This document shows, piece after piece, positions 35,166 through 44,379 of a stretch of DNA of 64,000 nt. The notes under the pieces were generated by a model. It did not search any database and was not told where the DNA came from. It saw only the letters and a list, made by a program, of their open reading frames with translations. The stretch is taken from the NCBI RefSeq assembly GCF_020215705.1, contig NZ_JAIWNB010000004.1:310001-374000 (forward strand), given 5' to 3'. How positions within the stretch are numbered: the first letter of the stretch is position 1; each line of letters opens with the position of its first letter. Made by a program: the position numbers and the translations under genes. This stretch comes from Nonomuraea aurantiaca (GTDB lineage: Bacteria > Actinomycetota > Actinomycetes > Streptosporangiales > Streptosporangiaceae).

Positions 35166-36764
35166 TCAGGCAAGTGCCACAAGATCGGAAAATTCCTCGC
35201 TCCACGCGTCTTCAGTTCCGTCTGGTAGCAAGATCACCCTATCCGGTGACAAGGCGTCAACGGCACCCTCATCATGAGTGACGAGCACGATGGCTCCTGA
35301 ATATGACCTCAGAGCGTTCAGAACTTGCTCGCGGCTGACTGGATCTAGGTTGTTCGTGGGCTCATCGAGCAGAAGTACGTTCGCACTCGACAGGACCAGC
35401 ATGGCCAGCGCCAGCCGGGTCTTCTCGCCGCCGGACAGCACGCCCGCCGGCTTGTCGGAGTCGTCTCCGGAGAACAAGAAGGAGCCCAGCACCTTGCGCA
35501 ACTCGGTGTCGGTGAACTCGCCACCGGCTGAGCGCATGTTCTCCAGCAGGGTGCGCTCGCCGTCGAGCGTCTCGTGCTCCTGGGCGTAATAGCCGAGCTT
35601 GAGGCCGTGGCCGGGCCTGATCTCACCGCTGTCGGGCTGTTCGACCCCGCCCAGCAGCCTCAGCAGCGTGGTCTTGCCCGCGCCGTTGAGCCCGAGGATC
35701 ACGACCCGGTGACCTCGGTCGATGGCCACGTCGACGTCGGTGAAGACCTCCAGCGAGCCGTAGGACTTGGACAGGCCCGCACCCGTGAGCGGGGTGCGCC
35801 CGCAGGGCAGCGGCTCGGGGAAGCGCAGCTTGGCGACCTTGTCGCTCTGGCGCTCCTCCTCCGTGCCGGCCAGCAGCCGGTGCGCGCGGCGCATCATGTC
35901 CTGGGCGGCCTTGGCCTTGGTGGCCTTGGCCCGCATCTTGTCGGCCTGCGAGAGCAGCGCGCCCGCCTGCTTCTCGGCGTTGGCCCGCTCGCGCTTCCTG
36001 CGCTTCTCGTCGGTCTCGCGCTGCGCCAGATAGGCCTTCCAGCCGACGTTGTAGTGGTCGATCACACTGCGGTTGGCGTCGAGGTGCAGCACCTTGTTGA
36101 CCGTCGCTTCAAGAAGGCCCACGTCGTGGCTGATGATCACCAAGCCGCCCTGATGCGATCGCAAAAAATCACGAAGCCACCCGATTGAGTCCGCATCTAG
36201 GTGGTTTGTCGGCTCGTCAAGAAGGAGAGTTTCCGCTCCGCTGAAAAGAATGCGTGCCAATTCCACGCGCCTTCGCTGGCCGCCTGAAAGCGTTTCCAGT
36301 GGCTGCCCGAGGACCCGGTCGGGCAGGCCCAGACTGGAGGCGATGGAGGCGGCCTCGGACTCGGCCGCGTAGCCGCCGAGCACGTGCATCTGGTCCTCGA
36401 GCCGGCCGTACTGCTTGACGGCCTTGTCGCGGGTGCGCACGTCGGCGGAGGACATGCCGAGCTCGGCCTCGCGCAGCTTGCGCAGGACCTCGTCGAGCCC
36501 TCTGGCCGACAGGATGCGGTCGCGGGCGAGCACCTGCAGGTCACCGGTGCGCGGGTCCTGCGGCAGGTAGCCGACGGCGCCGCTGGTGGTGACGGTGCCG
36601 CTGGCGGGCATGCCCTCGCCGGCCAGCACCTTGGTCAGCGTGGTCTTGCCCGCGCCGTTGCGGCCGACGAGCCCGATCTTGTCGCCGGGATTGACCCGGA
36701 ACGAGGCGTTCTCTATGAGTAGCCGCGCGCCCGCGCGCAGCTCGATGTCACTGGCGATGATCAT
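35166..36764 (-). CDS. ABC-F family ATPase
   Basis: 532 residues, two nucleotide-binding domains and no transmembrane domain. NBD1: GLVGRNGAGKTTLTKVLAG, ETLSGGQRRRVELARILF, LLLDEPTNHLD. NBD2: ILGLNGAGKTTLLRLLGG, VLSGGEKTRLALAMLVL, LLLDEPTNNLDP. The inter-domain linker is rich in Lys/Arg/Ala (about residues 245-290), the region that enters the ribosome E-site. ABC-F proteins modulate translation; some give antibiotic resistance. Subtype cannot be assigned. Confidence 0.93.
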   Translation of the reverse strand: MIIASDIELRAGARLLIENASFRVNPGDKIGLVGRNGAGKTTLTKVLAGEGMPASGTVTTSGAVGYLPQDPRTGDLQVLARDRILSARGLDEVLRKLREAELGMSSADVRTRDKAVKQYGRLEDQMHVLGGYAAESEAASIASSLGLPDRVLGQPLETLSGGQRRRVELARILFSGAETLLLDEPTNHLDADSIGWLRDFLRSHQGGLVIISHDVGLLEATVNKVLHLDANRSVIDHYNVGWKAYLAQRETDEKRRKRERANAEKQAGALLSQADKMRAKATKAKAAQDMMRRAHRLLAGTEEERQSDKVAKLRFPEPLPCGRTPLTGAGLSKSYGSLEVFTDVDVAIDRGHRVVILGLNGAGKTTLLRLLGGVEQPDSGEIRPGHGLKLGYYAQEHETLDGERTLLENMRSAGGEFTDTELRKVLGSFLFSGDDSDKPAGVLSGGEKTRLALAMLVLSSANVLLLDEPTNNLDPVSREQVLNALRSYSGAIVLVTHDEGAVDALSPDRVILLPDGTEDAWSEEFSDLVALA

Positions 36765-36881
36765 GATTGACGGAACACTCCCGAGCTAGGGGTAAGAAGA
36801 GGTGGGCGTGGGGGGACGCCGGTCAATCGGGAGTGTGCATACAGATCAGTGTAGAGCCCTCGCCGGGAGCCCCACCTCCGC

Positions 36882-39542
36882 TTAATCCCCCGGCAGGTGG
36901 TCTCCGATCAGCGCGAGGTTCTGGATCGCGGCCAGGCCGTACTGGGCGGCGTCATTGGTGGAGACGAACGGCGCCTCCAGCACGTGCGCCAGGACGTGCG
37001 GCCCCTCGACGCGGGTCAGGCGCCAGTCCGGCTCGCGCTGCAGGGGGTTGCGGTTGAGCTGGTCGCCCTCGTCGAGGAAGAACTTGCGCCAGGCCAGGTC
37101 CGCCAGCCCGGCGTCGCCCGAGCGGGCCGCGGCGTACGCGGCGAGGCGGCTGTGCGCCTGCACCAGCGAGATGCCGCTCAGCGGCCGGCCCACCTCGGCG
37201 GCCTGCCGCTCGGCGGAGGCCAGGTAGAGCCGGCAGTAGTCCAGCCACGCCTGCTCGAACCCGGGGACGTCCAGATCGAGCGCGATCAGCTCGGAGCACA
37301 TCTCGGGCAGCCCGAAGACCGACGACAGGTGGGAGACGGAGATCTGGTCCCGCGAGGTGTCGAACCGGCCCGTGGCCAGGTCGAAGCGGGCCTCGCCGGT
37401 CAGGAATCCACGTGGCAGCGCCCCGATGCCGGCCATCGTGCCCAGCAGCCGGTCCTTGGCGTGCTCGTCGCCGTACCGCTCCCACCGGGTGAGCCAGGCC
37501 GCCGCGAGCGCGCCCCAGTCGGTGCCGAGCCCGACCGCCAGGGCGGACGGATCGGGGGTGTAGACGTCCTCGCGCACCTTGCGCGTGGGGTCGATCACGA
37601 GGAACGTCTCCTCGGGCCTGGCCAGCTCGTCGAGCAGGTCGCCGGTGCGCTCGTCGGCGGTCAGGTAGTAGAGAAAGCGCCGGTAGGCGGCGTTGGAGAT
37701 GCGCAGCTGCTTGGCGCTGCAGCCCCAGTGCTGCACGTTGTGCCTGGTGCCCAGGCCCTTCCAGCGGCCGAGGTGATAGACGTCGACCTCACCGGTGTGG
37801 CGGGTCATGGCCTCGGCGAAGCGGAAGACGTCGGCCCGTCCCGTGCGCAGATACTGGTACCAGAGCCACAGGTCGGGCGAGAGCTCGGAGTTGTCCCACG
37901 CGTAGCCGCCGACGTCGTAGCGCCAGGTGTGCCGGTCGGCGTCGTAGGTGTGCATGACGTCGCCGTAGTCCCAGAACCCGTACCACCTGCGCTGCTCCCA
38001 CTCGCGCCGGTAGAAGTCGAACAGCAGGTCCAGCCGGTCCTCGATCTCGGCACGGGCGGGGGTGGAGCGGTCCGGCAGCGCCCAGTCGCCGAACACGCCC
38101 GCCTCGCGGACGCGTTCCGGGGCGGCGGCCAGCAGCGCGGGCTCGTTCATCGCGTCCGCGTGCCCGGCCAGAGACTTTGATGACGGCGTGGCGTCGTGGA
38201 CGCGCAGCGTGAGCTCGTGGGTACGCGCGATGCCCTGGGCGTGGCCGAAGCCCGGCTCGTAGTCCTCGTAGGTGATCTCCAGGCCCTCCAGCTGCTCGGC
38301 GAAGGTGTCCTGGCCCATCCCGTCGTGGTAGAAGCGCAGGTCCATGGCGGGCGCGGAGGGCGACCAGAGCCAGACGGTCGCGGTGGCCAGATCCGTGGCG
38401 GCGCCTCTGACGTCGAGCCGGGCCGGGTGCAGCCGCCAGAAGTCGCGCAGGCCGAAGCCGAGGCCGCCGCTCGCGCCGCCGAGGTAGCCGTACCCGGCCG
38501 AGCGGGTGCCCGATGGGACGGTCACCCAGGCGTGGCCGTCGGCGGTGCGTTTGCGCAGGGTGAAGCCGTCGGCCGAGGTCTGGTCGAGGGTGTAGTCGTT
38601 CCAGGCGGGGATGAGGTGCAGGCGATCGGCCACCTCGGGGTTGCCGATCGGGCCGCACGGCCTGCCCTCGACCTGGGCCCGCCGCACGTCCTCTCCGGGG
38701 TCGCGGCGCAGCCCGGTCAGGCCGCGTACCGCCTCGGTGAGGAAGCCGTCCTGCCCGGCCAGCCGTACGTGGCGGTCGTGGAGCTCGTCGCGCATGACCA
38801 CGTCGGCGCGCAGGCCGAGCCCGGCCAGGAAGTCGCGCTCCGGGTCGCCGTCCCAGACGAAGGTGTGCATGACGCGCACGTCCTCGGCGCCCGCGTAGAA
38901 GTACAGGCGGACGGTGAACGGCAGCCGCCCGCCGTGGTCGCCCGTCAGGCGGACCACGGCCCGGACGGGTCCGTCCTGCTCGACGGTGACCTCGCGGACG
39001 ATGCCCGTGGCCTGCTCGCGGGTGACGGTGCCGCCCTCGTCCGGGGTGGGGCCGTCCTGGTGGAGGCTGACCAGGCGGACGTCCCTGGCGATCTCGCGGG
39101 AGCCGTGGGAGACGGAGCGGGCCAGCGTGTCACCCGCCTCCTCGATCGTCCAGGTGACGGGTCCGGTGCTCACCCGCAGCACGCCGTCCTCACGGACGAC
39201 GGTGACGGACCGCTCCGGCAGTCCTGCCGCGTTCACTCCTGCCGCGTTGTCCTGGTCGGCGCCTGGCTGGGCCGCCGTGAGCTCGCCCTGGTCGGCGGCC
39301 GGCCGCGCCACCGTCAGCTCGTACGACGCGGCGGGCCGGGCCTGGGGCGCGATCGCGTGCGCCGACCACTTGACCGACCCGTCCGGCCAGGTGGCGGTCA
39401 CCCAGCTCTGCACCGGCACCGCGCGGCCCTCGGGATCGGTGAGCGCGAACGGCGAGTCGCGCTCCACCGTGCCGCGCGCCCACGGGACCCCCCAGGTCAC
39501 GCCCTGTTCCTTGGGGTGGTCGAGCCAGTTCAGCGTGGTCAA
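36882..39542 (-). CDS. Exo-rhamnogalacturonan lyase-like (PL26/YetA-like) protein
   Basis: The TTG at 39542 overlaps the acetylesterase stop (TTGA) and is preceded by AAGGAG, giving 886 residues. The N-terminus (TTLNWLDHPKEQGVTWGVPWARG, VQSWVTATWPDGSVKWSAHAI) is the opening beta domain of the PcRGLX/YetA family. The central domain is aromatic-rich (YHDGMGQDTFAEQLEGLEITYEDYEP), then YGFWDYGDVMHTYD, WAWDNSE-like and LGRWKGLGTRHNVQHWG. No signal peptide, so it degrades imported oligosaccharides. Family members cleave rhamnogalacturonan I chain ends. An open frame upstream is a shadow. Confidence 0.82.
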   Translation of the reverse strand: MTTLNWLDHPKEQGVTWGVPWARGTVERDSPFALTDPEGRAVPVQSWVTATWPDGSVKWSAHAIAPQARPAASYELTVARPAADQGELTAAQPGADQDNAAGVNAAGLPERSVTVVREDGVLRVSTGPVTWTIEEAGDTLARSVSHGSREIARDVRLVSLHQDGPTPDEGGTVTREQATGIVREVTVEQDGPVRAVVRLTGDHGGRLPFTVRLYFYAGAEDVRVMHTFVWDGDPERDFLAGLGLRADVVMRDELHDRHVRLAGQDGFLTEAVRGLTGLRRDPGEDVRRAQVEGRPCGPIGNPEVADRLHLIPAWNDYTLDQTSADGFTLRKRTADGHAWVTVPSGTRSAGYGYLGGASGGLGFGLRDFWRLHPARLDVRGAATDLATATVWLWSPSAPAMDLRFYHDGMGQDTFAEQLEGLEITYEDYEPGFGHAQGIARTHELTLRVHDATPSSKSLAGHADAMNEPALLAAAPERVREAGVFGDWALPDRSTPARAEIEDRLDLLFDFYRREWEQRRWYGFWDYGDVMHTYDADRHTWRYDVGGYAWDNSELSPDLWLWYQYLRTGRADVFRFAEAMTRHTGEVDVYHLGRWKGLGTRHNVQHWGCSAKQLRISNAAYRRFLYYLTADERTGDLLDELARPEETFLVIDPTRKVREDVYTPDPSALAVGLGTDWGALAAAWLTRWERYGDEHAKDRLLGTMAGIGALPRGFLTGEARFDLATGRFDTSRDQISVSHLSSVFGLPEMCSELIALDLDVPGFEQAWLDYCRLYLASAERQAAEVGRPLSGISLVQAHSRLAAYAAARSGDAGLADLAWRKFFLDEGDQLNRNPLQREPDWRLTRVEGPHVLAHVLEAPFVSTNDAAQYGLAAIQNLALIGDHLPGD

Positions 39543-40159
39543 CAGATCTCCTTGAGTCGCCCGGCGACGATCGCCGCCACCTCGTCGGCGCCGCGAAAGC
39601 AGAAGTGGGTGTCGTCGGCGACGCCATCGGGATAGAGCGGGTGCTCGCCGGGCGCGAAATGGGTGAACAGGGCCTTGGAGCCCTCGGGACCGAGCCGCTC
39701 GTACAGCTCGGTGGTCGCGGCGGTCAGGTCGATCAGCGGCAGACCCTCGGCCGCCGCCAGCTCGCGCACCTGGCCGGGATAGCCGCCATGCGTCGGCACC
39801 AGCCGTTCGCCGTCGAACCTGCGCCGCTGCACCGGCGTGCACAGCACCGGCAGCGCCCCCGCCCCACGCGCCTCCTCGACGAAGGCGCGCAGGTTGTCGC
39901 GGTACGGCAGGTCAGGCTCCTTCTGATCGTTGTGCCCGAACTGGAGCACCACGACGTCGCCGAGGGCGGCCTCCCGCAGGAGCGCCGCCCACAACCCCTC
40001 CGCCCGGTGGCTGGCCGTGGTGGCGCCGCCCTTGGCGAAGTTGCGCACCGGGCCGCCGACATGGGCGCCGAGCTGCGCGCCCCAGCCCGACATCGGCGCC
40101 TCGAACGCCGGGCAGGAGGCGACCGTCGAGTCACCCGCCAGCAGCACGGTGCGGGTCAC
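39539..40159 (-). CDS. Rhamnogalacturonan acetylesterase-like SGNH hydrolase
   Basis: 206 residues. SGNH blocks: LLAGDSTVASCPAFE (block I Ser), NFAKGGATTASHR (block II Gly), LQFGHNDQKEP (block III Asn), DDTHFCFRGADEVA (block V Asp/His). These match YesT/RhgT-type esterases that deacetylate rhamnogalacturonan. No signal peptide, so it acts on imported fragments. Overlaps the lyase start by 4 nt and the upstream permease stop by 4 nt, so it is tightly coupled. Confidence 0.9.
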   Translation of the reverse strand: MTRTVLLAGDSTVASCPAFEAPMSGWGAQLGAHVGGPVRNFAKGGATTASHRAEGLWAALLREAALGDVVVLQFGHNDQKEPDLPYRDNLRAFVEEARGAGALPVLCTPVQRRRFDGERLVPTHGGYPGQVRELAAAEGLPLIDLTAATTELYERLGPEGSKALFTHFAPGEHPLYPDGVADDTHFCFRGADEVAAIVAGRLKEIC

Positions 40160-41040
40160 TCCTTGACCGACCCGAGCAGCACGCCCTTGGAGAAGTGCTT
40201 CTGCAGGAACGGGTAGAAGAACAGGATCGGCAGCGTCGCGATGACGACCACCGCGAACTTCAGCCCCTGGGTGGGGAAGAACACCGACTCCAGCATGGCC
40301 ATCGCGTTCTGGGCGTCAGGGCTGGTCAGCTGCCTGACGAGCACCTGCAGCGTCCACTTCTTGGAGTCGTCGATGTACAGCAGCGGCGACATGTAGTCGT
40401 TCCAGATGCCCACCGCGTAGAACAGCGAGAACGTCGCGATGATCGGCTTCGACAGAGGCAGCACGATCTTGAAGAAGACGCCCATCTCGTTGCAGCCGTC
40501 GATGCGCGCCGCCTCTTCCAGCGCCTGCGGCAACTCCTGGAAGAAGCTCTTCACGATGATCAGATAGAACGGATTGATCGCCAACGGCAGGATCAGCGCC
40601 CAGTAGCTGTCGAGCAGCCCCAGGTCCCGCACCACCAGGTAGGTGGGGATCATGCCGCCGGTGAAGACCAGCGTGAAGATGACCAGGTTCAGGACCAGTG
40701 TCCGTCCCGGCAGGTACCGCTTGGCCAGCGGGTAGGCCATCGTGAACGTCAGCAGCACCTGCACCACCGTGCCCACCGCCGTCACGCAGATCGTGGTGAG
40801 CAGTGCCCGGACGAACGTGCCCGAGTCGAAGATGTACTCGTAAGTGGTGGTGACGAACTTCTCCGGCCACAGGAAGAACGGCCGCGAGGCGATCTCCGCC
40901 TCCGAGGCGAACGACCCGGCCAGCACGTACAGCAGCGGCAGGATCGTGATCAGCGCCAGGAACAGCAGCACGGCGATGTTGAGCACATCGAACACGCGGC
41001 TGCTGAGCGTGTGCTGGTGTGTGGGCGACTGGTTGGGCAT
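40156..41040 (-). CDS. Carbohydrate ABC transporter permease (YtcP/LplC type)
   Basis: 294 residues, about six transmembrane helices (for example VLNIAVLLFLALITILPLLYVLAGSF). The EAA loop that contacts the ATPase is EEAARIDGCNEMGVFFKIVLPLSKP. Closest in pattern to YtcP/LplC-type permeases for pectin-derived oligosaccharides. Preceded by its partner permease; overlaps the esterase by 4 nt. Confidence 0.92.
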   Translation of the reverse strand: MPNQSPTHQHTLSSRVFDVLNIAVLLFLALITILPLLYVLAGSFASEAEIASRPFFLWPEKFVTTTYEYIFDSGTFVRALLTTICVTAVGTVVQVLLTFTMAYPLAKRYLPGRTLVLNLVIFTLVFTGGMIPTYLVVRDLGLLDSYWALILPLAINPFYLIIVKSFFQELPQALEEAARIDGCNEMGVFFKIVLPLSKPIIATFSLFYAVGIWNDYMSPLLYIDDSKKWTLQVLVRQLTSPDAQNAMAMLESVFFPTQGLKFAVVVIATLPILFFYPFLQKHFSKGVLLGSVKE

Positions 41041-41051
41041 TCAAGCGCTCC

Positions 41052-42029
41052 TTAGAACAGTCCACGCTGGCCGAGGCGCTTGGCCAGCCAGTTGGAGCCG
41101 AAGATCAGGAGGACGCCCACCAGTCCCTTGAACAGGCCGACGGCCGTGGAGTAGCTGAAGGCGCCCTGGGTGATGCCCATGTAGTAGACGAAGGTGTCGA
41201 ACACGTCCGCCGACGAGCGGTTCAGCGCGCCGGTCATCAGCCAGATCTGCTCGAAACCGGTGTCGAGCAGGTGACCCGAGGTCAGGACGGCCATCACCAC
41301 GATCGTGGGCCGGATCGCGGGCAGCGTGATGTGCCAGAACTGCCGGAAGCGCCCGGCGCCGTCCATGCGGGCCGCCTCGTACAGGTCGGTGTTCACGCCC
41401 GCGAGCGCGGCCAGGTAGATGATCGTGCCCCAGCCGGTCTGCTTCCACAGCAGCTGGAAGACGATGATCGGCCGGAACCAGTCGGGCTGGGCCACATAGT
41501 CGACCTTCTTGCCGCCGAGCAGCTCGTGGAAGAAGGTGGCGATCACCCCGAAGTCCACGGAGAACAGCAGGTACGTCAGCGAGGCAACGATCGTCCAAGA
41601 CAAGAAGTGCGGAATGTAGACCAGCGACTGGATCGACCGCTTGAGCACGCTGTGCCGCAGCTCGTTCAGCATAAGCGCGACGATGATCGGCGCGGGGAAG
41701 ACGAAGACCGCCGTCAGCAGCGCCAGGATGAGCGTGTTGAACATCAGGCGGCCGAAGTCCGGCCCGTTGAACAGCTCCTCGAAGTGCTTGAAGCCGACCC
41801 ACGGGCTGCCGGAGTAGCCGAGGAACGGCAGGAAGTCCTGGAAGGCGATGGTCACGCCGTACATCGGCAGGTACTTGAAGACGACGAAGTACGCGAGACC
41901 GGGCAGCAGCATCAGGTACAGCCAGCGGTAACGCAGCATGGCGGTCCGGAAGGTCAGCCTCTCGCGGGGACGCCCGGGCTTGGTGGCCGCCTTCACGGGA
42001 GGCGGCGCCAGGTCGGTGGCCACAGCCAC
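41052..42029 (-). CDS. Carbohydrate ABC transporter permease (LplB/YteP type)
   Basis: 325 residues. Opening helices YRWLYLMLLPGLAYFVVFKYLPMYGV are typical of LplB/YteP proteins. The EAA motif is YEAARMDGAGRFRQFWHITLPAIRP. Pairs with the downstream LplC-type permease. The ribosome site AAAGGAGG is immediately upstream. A hairpin at 42042-42070 separates it from the binding-protein gene. Confidence 0.92.
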   Translation of the reverse strand: MAVATDLAPPPVKAATKPGRPRERLTFRTAMLRYRWLYLMLLPGLAYFVVFKYLPMYGVTIAFQDFLPFLGYSGSPWVGFKHFEELFNGPDFGRLMFNTLILALLTAVFVFPAPIIVALMLNELRHSVLKRSIQSLVYIPHFLSWTIVASLTYLLFSVDFGVIATFFHELLGGKKVDYVAQPDWFRPIIVFQLLWKQTGWGTIIYLAALAGVNTDLYEAARMDGAGRFRQFWHITLPAIRPTIVVMAVLTSGHLLDTGFEQIWLMTGALNRSSADVFDTFVYYMGITQGAFSYSTAVGLFKGLVGVLLIFGSNWLAKRLGQRGLF

Positions 42030-42041
42030 CTCCTTTCACAG

Positions 42042-42070
42042 AAGGGGCCCGGGAGTGTCCCGGGCCCCTT
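42042..42070 (-). promoter_or_regulatory. Intercistronic hairpin between binding-protein and permease genes
   Basis: A perfect 13-bp stem (AAGGGGCCCGGGA/TCCCGGGCCCCTT) with a 3-nt loop in the 49-bp gap. In sugar ABC operons such hairpins often cause partial termination or stabilise the binding-protein mRNA. Confidence 0.65.
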
Positions 42071-42078
42071 GGGCGAGA

Positions 42079-43626
42079 TCAGTTGCCGAGTTTGGAGACC
42101 AGGTCGTTGGTCTCAGCGGCGATCTGGGTGCCGCCGTTGTCGTACCAGCGCTTGATCTCGGCCTTCAGCCCCGCCTCGTCGATCGCGCCGGAGATGAACT
42201 TGATCCGGGCGTCGGTGATGATCGGGTCGAGGGTCTGGCCCTTGGCGATGGTGGTGGGCGCCATGACCGGGAGCGCCGGATTGTGCACGGCGGTCTTCAG
42301 GTCCTCTTCGGCCAGCTTGGTGCGCAGCGTGACCTGGTCCTGGTGCGGCTTGTCCGGGTACAGGTCCGGGTAGGCGCCGAGGCCGACGCTGGCTGTGGTG
42401 CCGAGCTGGATGAACGCCTTGTCCACGTCCTGCTGGATCTGCTTGACCTTGGGGTCGTCCTGGTTGACGCGGGCGGCGTAGCCGTCCTGGACCTTGAAGT
42501 TGCGGCCCTCGAGCCCGTTGCTCAGCAGGATCCCGCCCTCCTTGGAGGCCATCTTGTTCAGGACCGTCAGCACTTCATCGAGCTGCTGCTCGGTCTGCAC
42601 GCTCTGCCGCGGGATGGCGATGACGCCGTTGTAGCCGGTGAACGGGGAGGAGAACTTCTTGCCGTCCGAGCGCTTGAGGTTGCCGACCGTGAGGACCTTG
42701 TCGAAGTCGTTGGGGTCCTGCTCCTTGAGCAGGTCGAGGAGGTTGGTGCCGCGGACGTTGACATCGATGATGATGCCGCCCTTGCCCTGGATGAACGGGT
42801 CGTTCCACTTGGCCGAGTCGAGGGTGGCGTAGTCGGGGTTGACCAAGCCCTCGTCGACCATCTTCTTGACGAACTTGTTCGCCTCGACGAACTCGGGGGT
42901 GTCGAAGCCGGGGACGAGCTTGCCGCCTCGCTCACCCCAGCCGTTCGGGGCGCCGAACCAGGTCTCGATCACGTCGTACGGGCTGGAGCTGGCGTACTGC
43001 GGGGACGGCCACTTCGGGATGATAAGTCCGTAGGTGTCCTTCTTGCCGTTGCCATCGGGGTCCTTCTCCGTGAACGCCTTGGCGATGTCATAGAGGTCGT
43101 CGACGGTCTCAGGCGTCTTCAGCCCGAGCTTGTCCATCCACTGCTTGTTGATCACTACGGCCGAGCGGAGCAGGGGACGGATCCGGTAGAGACCGTAGAT
43201 CTTGCCGTTGGTGGAGGAGTTCCGGACCGTCTGCGCGTCCCGGTTCTTCAGGTTCGGATACTTGTCCAGCTTGTCGGTCAGGTCCCAGAACGCCCCAGCC
43301 TGGGCGGCGCGGACGAACGACGAGGTCTTGTCGCCTTGGATGACCATGATCTGCGGCATCTTGTCCGAGGCCAGCGTGACGTTGGTCTTGTCGTTGTAGT
43401 CGGCGTTGGGCACCCAGGTGATCTGGAGCTTCTTGCCGACGAGCTTTTCGACCGCCTGCTGCATCTCGCCCTTGGGGTCGGGGGCCGTGCCGAACAGCGG
43501 GACCATCATGGTCACCGTGCCGCTGTCGGCCTCACTCCCCCCACCGCCGCTGGAGCACGCGGACGCGAGTAGCGCCGCCGTCAGCGTTAGTGCACCGGCG
43601 ATCAGCCGGCGACGAGATGCGCTCAT
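42079..43626 (-). CDS. Lipoprotein sugar-binding protein (LplA/YtcQ type)
   Basis: 515 residues from the ATG at 43626 (AAAGGGAA upstream). The signal peptide ends in the lipobox LLASACSSGGG, so Cys is lipidated and the protein is tethered outside the membrane. The mature domain has the family pattern VTMMVPLFGTAPDPKGEMQ, TWVPNADYNDKTNVTLAS, YGLYRIRPLLRSAVVINKQWMDKLG and CBM-like binding loops. Feeds oligosaccharides to the two permeases. Overlaps the upstream DUF624 stop (ATGA). Confidence 0.92.
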   Translation of the reverse strand: MSASRRRLIAGALTLTAALLASACSSGGGGSEADSGTVTMMVPLFGTAPDPKGEMQQAVEKLVGKKLQITWVPNADYNDKTNVTLASDKMPQIMVIQGDKTSSFVRAAQAGAFWDLTDKLDKYPNLKNRDAQTVRNSSTNGKIYGLYRIRPLLRSAVVINKQWMDKLGLKTPETVDDLYDIAKAFTEKDPDGNGKKDTYGLIIPKWPSPQYASSSPYDVIETWFGAPNGWGERGGKLVPGFDTPEFVEANKFVKKMVDEGLVNPDYATLDSAKWNDPFIQGKGGIIIDVNVRGTNLLDLLKEQDPNDFDKVLTVGNLKRSDGKKFSSPFTGYNGVIAIPRQSVQTEQQLDEVLTVLNKMASKEGGILLSNGLEGRNFKVQDGYAARVNQDDPKVKQIQQDVDKAFIQLGTTASVGLGAYPDLYPDKPHQDQVTLRTKLAEEDLKTAVHNPALPVMAPTTIAKGQTLDPIITDARIKFISGAIDEAGLKAEIKRWYDNGGTQIAAETNDLVSKLGN

Positions 43627-44252
43627 GAGTTCCCTTTCGAATGCAGGCGCGCCTCGTTCTCCTCGAAGAAACGCAGGCAGAGCCACGTGTTGAGATAGAT
43701 CCACGCACCGATGCTGATCACCGCGGTGAGAACGGGCGCCGCCGAGGTCACGAAGACGATGGTTGCGAGCGCGAACAGCAGCACCACTGACGAGGCCGGC
43801 CGAGTGAGCGCTAACAGCGACGCTTTGGGCAGGTAGGCCCACAGCGGTAGCTCATAGTGCGCGTAGAGCGGCCCGAGATAGGTCCCCACCCCGGCCAGCG
43901 CCACCATCGCCACCAAGGTCGCGATCCGCAACGCTTCCGAACCAGGTCCGAGAGCGGAGAAGTACAGGTAGTTGCCCACGAGAATGGTGCCGAGCACCGC
44001 CACCGGCAGGATCAGCAGCGAGGCGCGGACGAACTCCCGCCGGTAGACGGTCCAGAACTCCGGCCAAGCCTGAAACGATTCACCCTGGCTGTGCCGCCGG
44101 GCGAGCGTGTAGGCGGCGACGGTGGCGGGCCCGAGCCCGAGGATCACGCCACCCAGGAGGGTGAACACGATCCAGAGGAGGTTCAGCCGGGCCGCCCAGA
44201 TGAGCTCTGAGCAGGCAGCCTGAATCCTGATCGACGTGGCGGGATGGTTCAT
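43623..44252 (-). CDS. YesL-like (DUF624) membrane protein
   Basis: 209 residues from the ATG at 44252, preceded by AAGGTGGT. About five hydrophobic helices (NLLWIVFTLLGGVILGLGPATVAAYTLARRH, LLILPVAVLGTILVGNYLYFSALG). YesL-type proteins are commonly encoded in rhamnogalacturonan loci. Function unclear; a role in transport or signalling is suspected. Translationally coupled to the binding-protein gene and first in the transport operon. Confidence 0.85.
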   Translation of the reverse strand: MNHPATSIRIQAACSELIWAARLNLLWIVFTLLGGVILGLGPATVAAYTLARRHSQGESFQAWPEFWTVYRREFVRASLLILPVAVLGTILVGNYLYFSALGPGSEALRIATLVAMVALAGVGTYLGPLYAHYELPLWAYLPKASLLALTRPASSVVLLFALATIVFVTSAAPVLTAVISIGAWIYLNTWLCLRFFEENEARLHSKGNS

Positions 44253-44350
44253 CCGGCACCACCTTCTCGTGGCGTGTGCGCGGACACGGGGGTGGAGTGT
44301 TGCGCCGCCGTTCCTTGTCCGTTTCATACGGGTGAACGGCGGTTGGTGCG

Positions 44351-44379
44351 AAATTAGTGTTGAATCGACTCAATGTCAA
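44351..44379 (-). promoter_or_regulatory. Operator-bearing promoter of the rhamnogalacturonan transport operon
   Basis: Minus-strand -35 TTGACA (44374-44379), 17-bp spacer, -10 TAATTT (44351-44356). The spacer contains the 14-bp near-palindrome TTGAGTCGATTCAA (44360-44373), identical to the copy at the lacI promoter. The -35 overlaps the DUF1961 stop codon. A repressor here would block RNA polymerase directly. Confidence 0.8.

Noticed and set aside
36882..39842. 986-residue start for the lyase gene
   Set aside because: The extra 100 residues overlap the acetylesterase gene and are Arg/Pro-rich; the TTG at 39542 has a good ribosome site.
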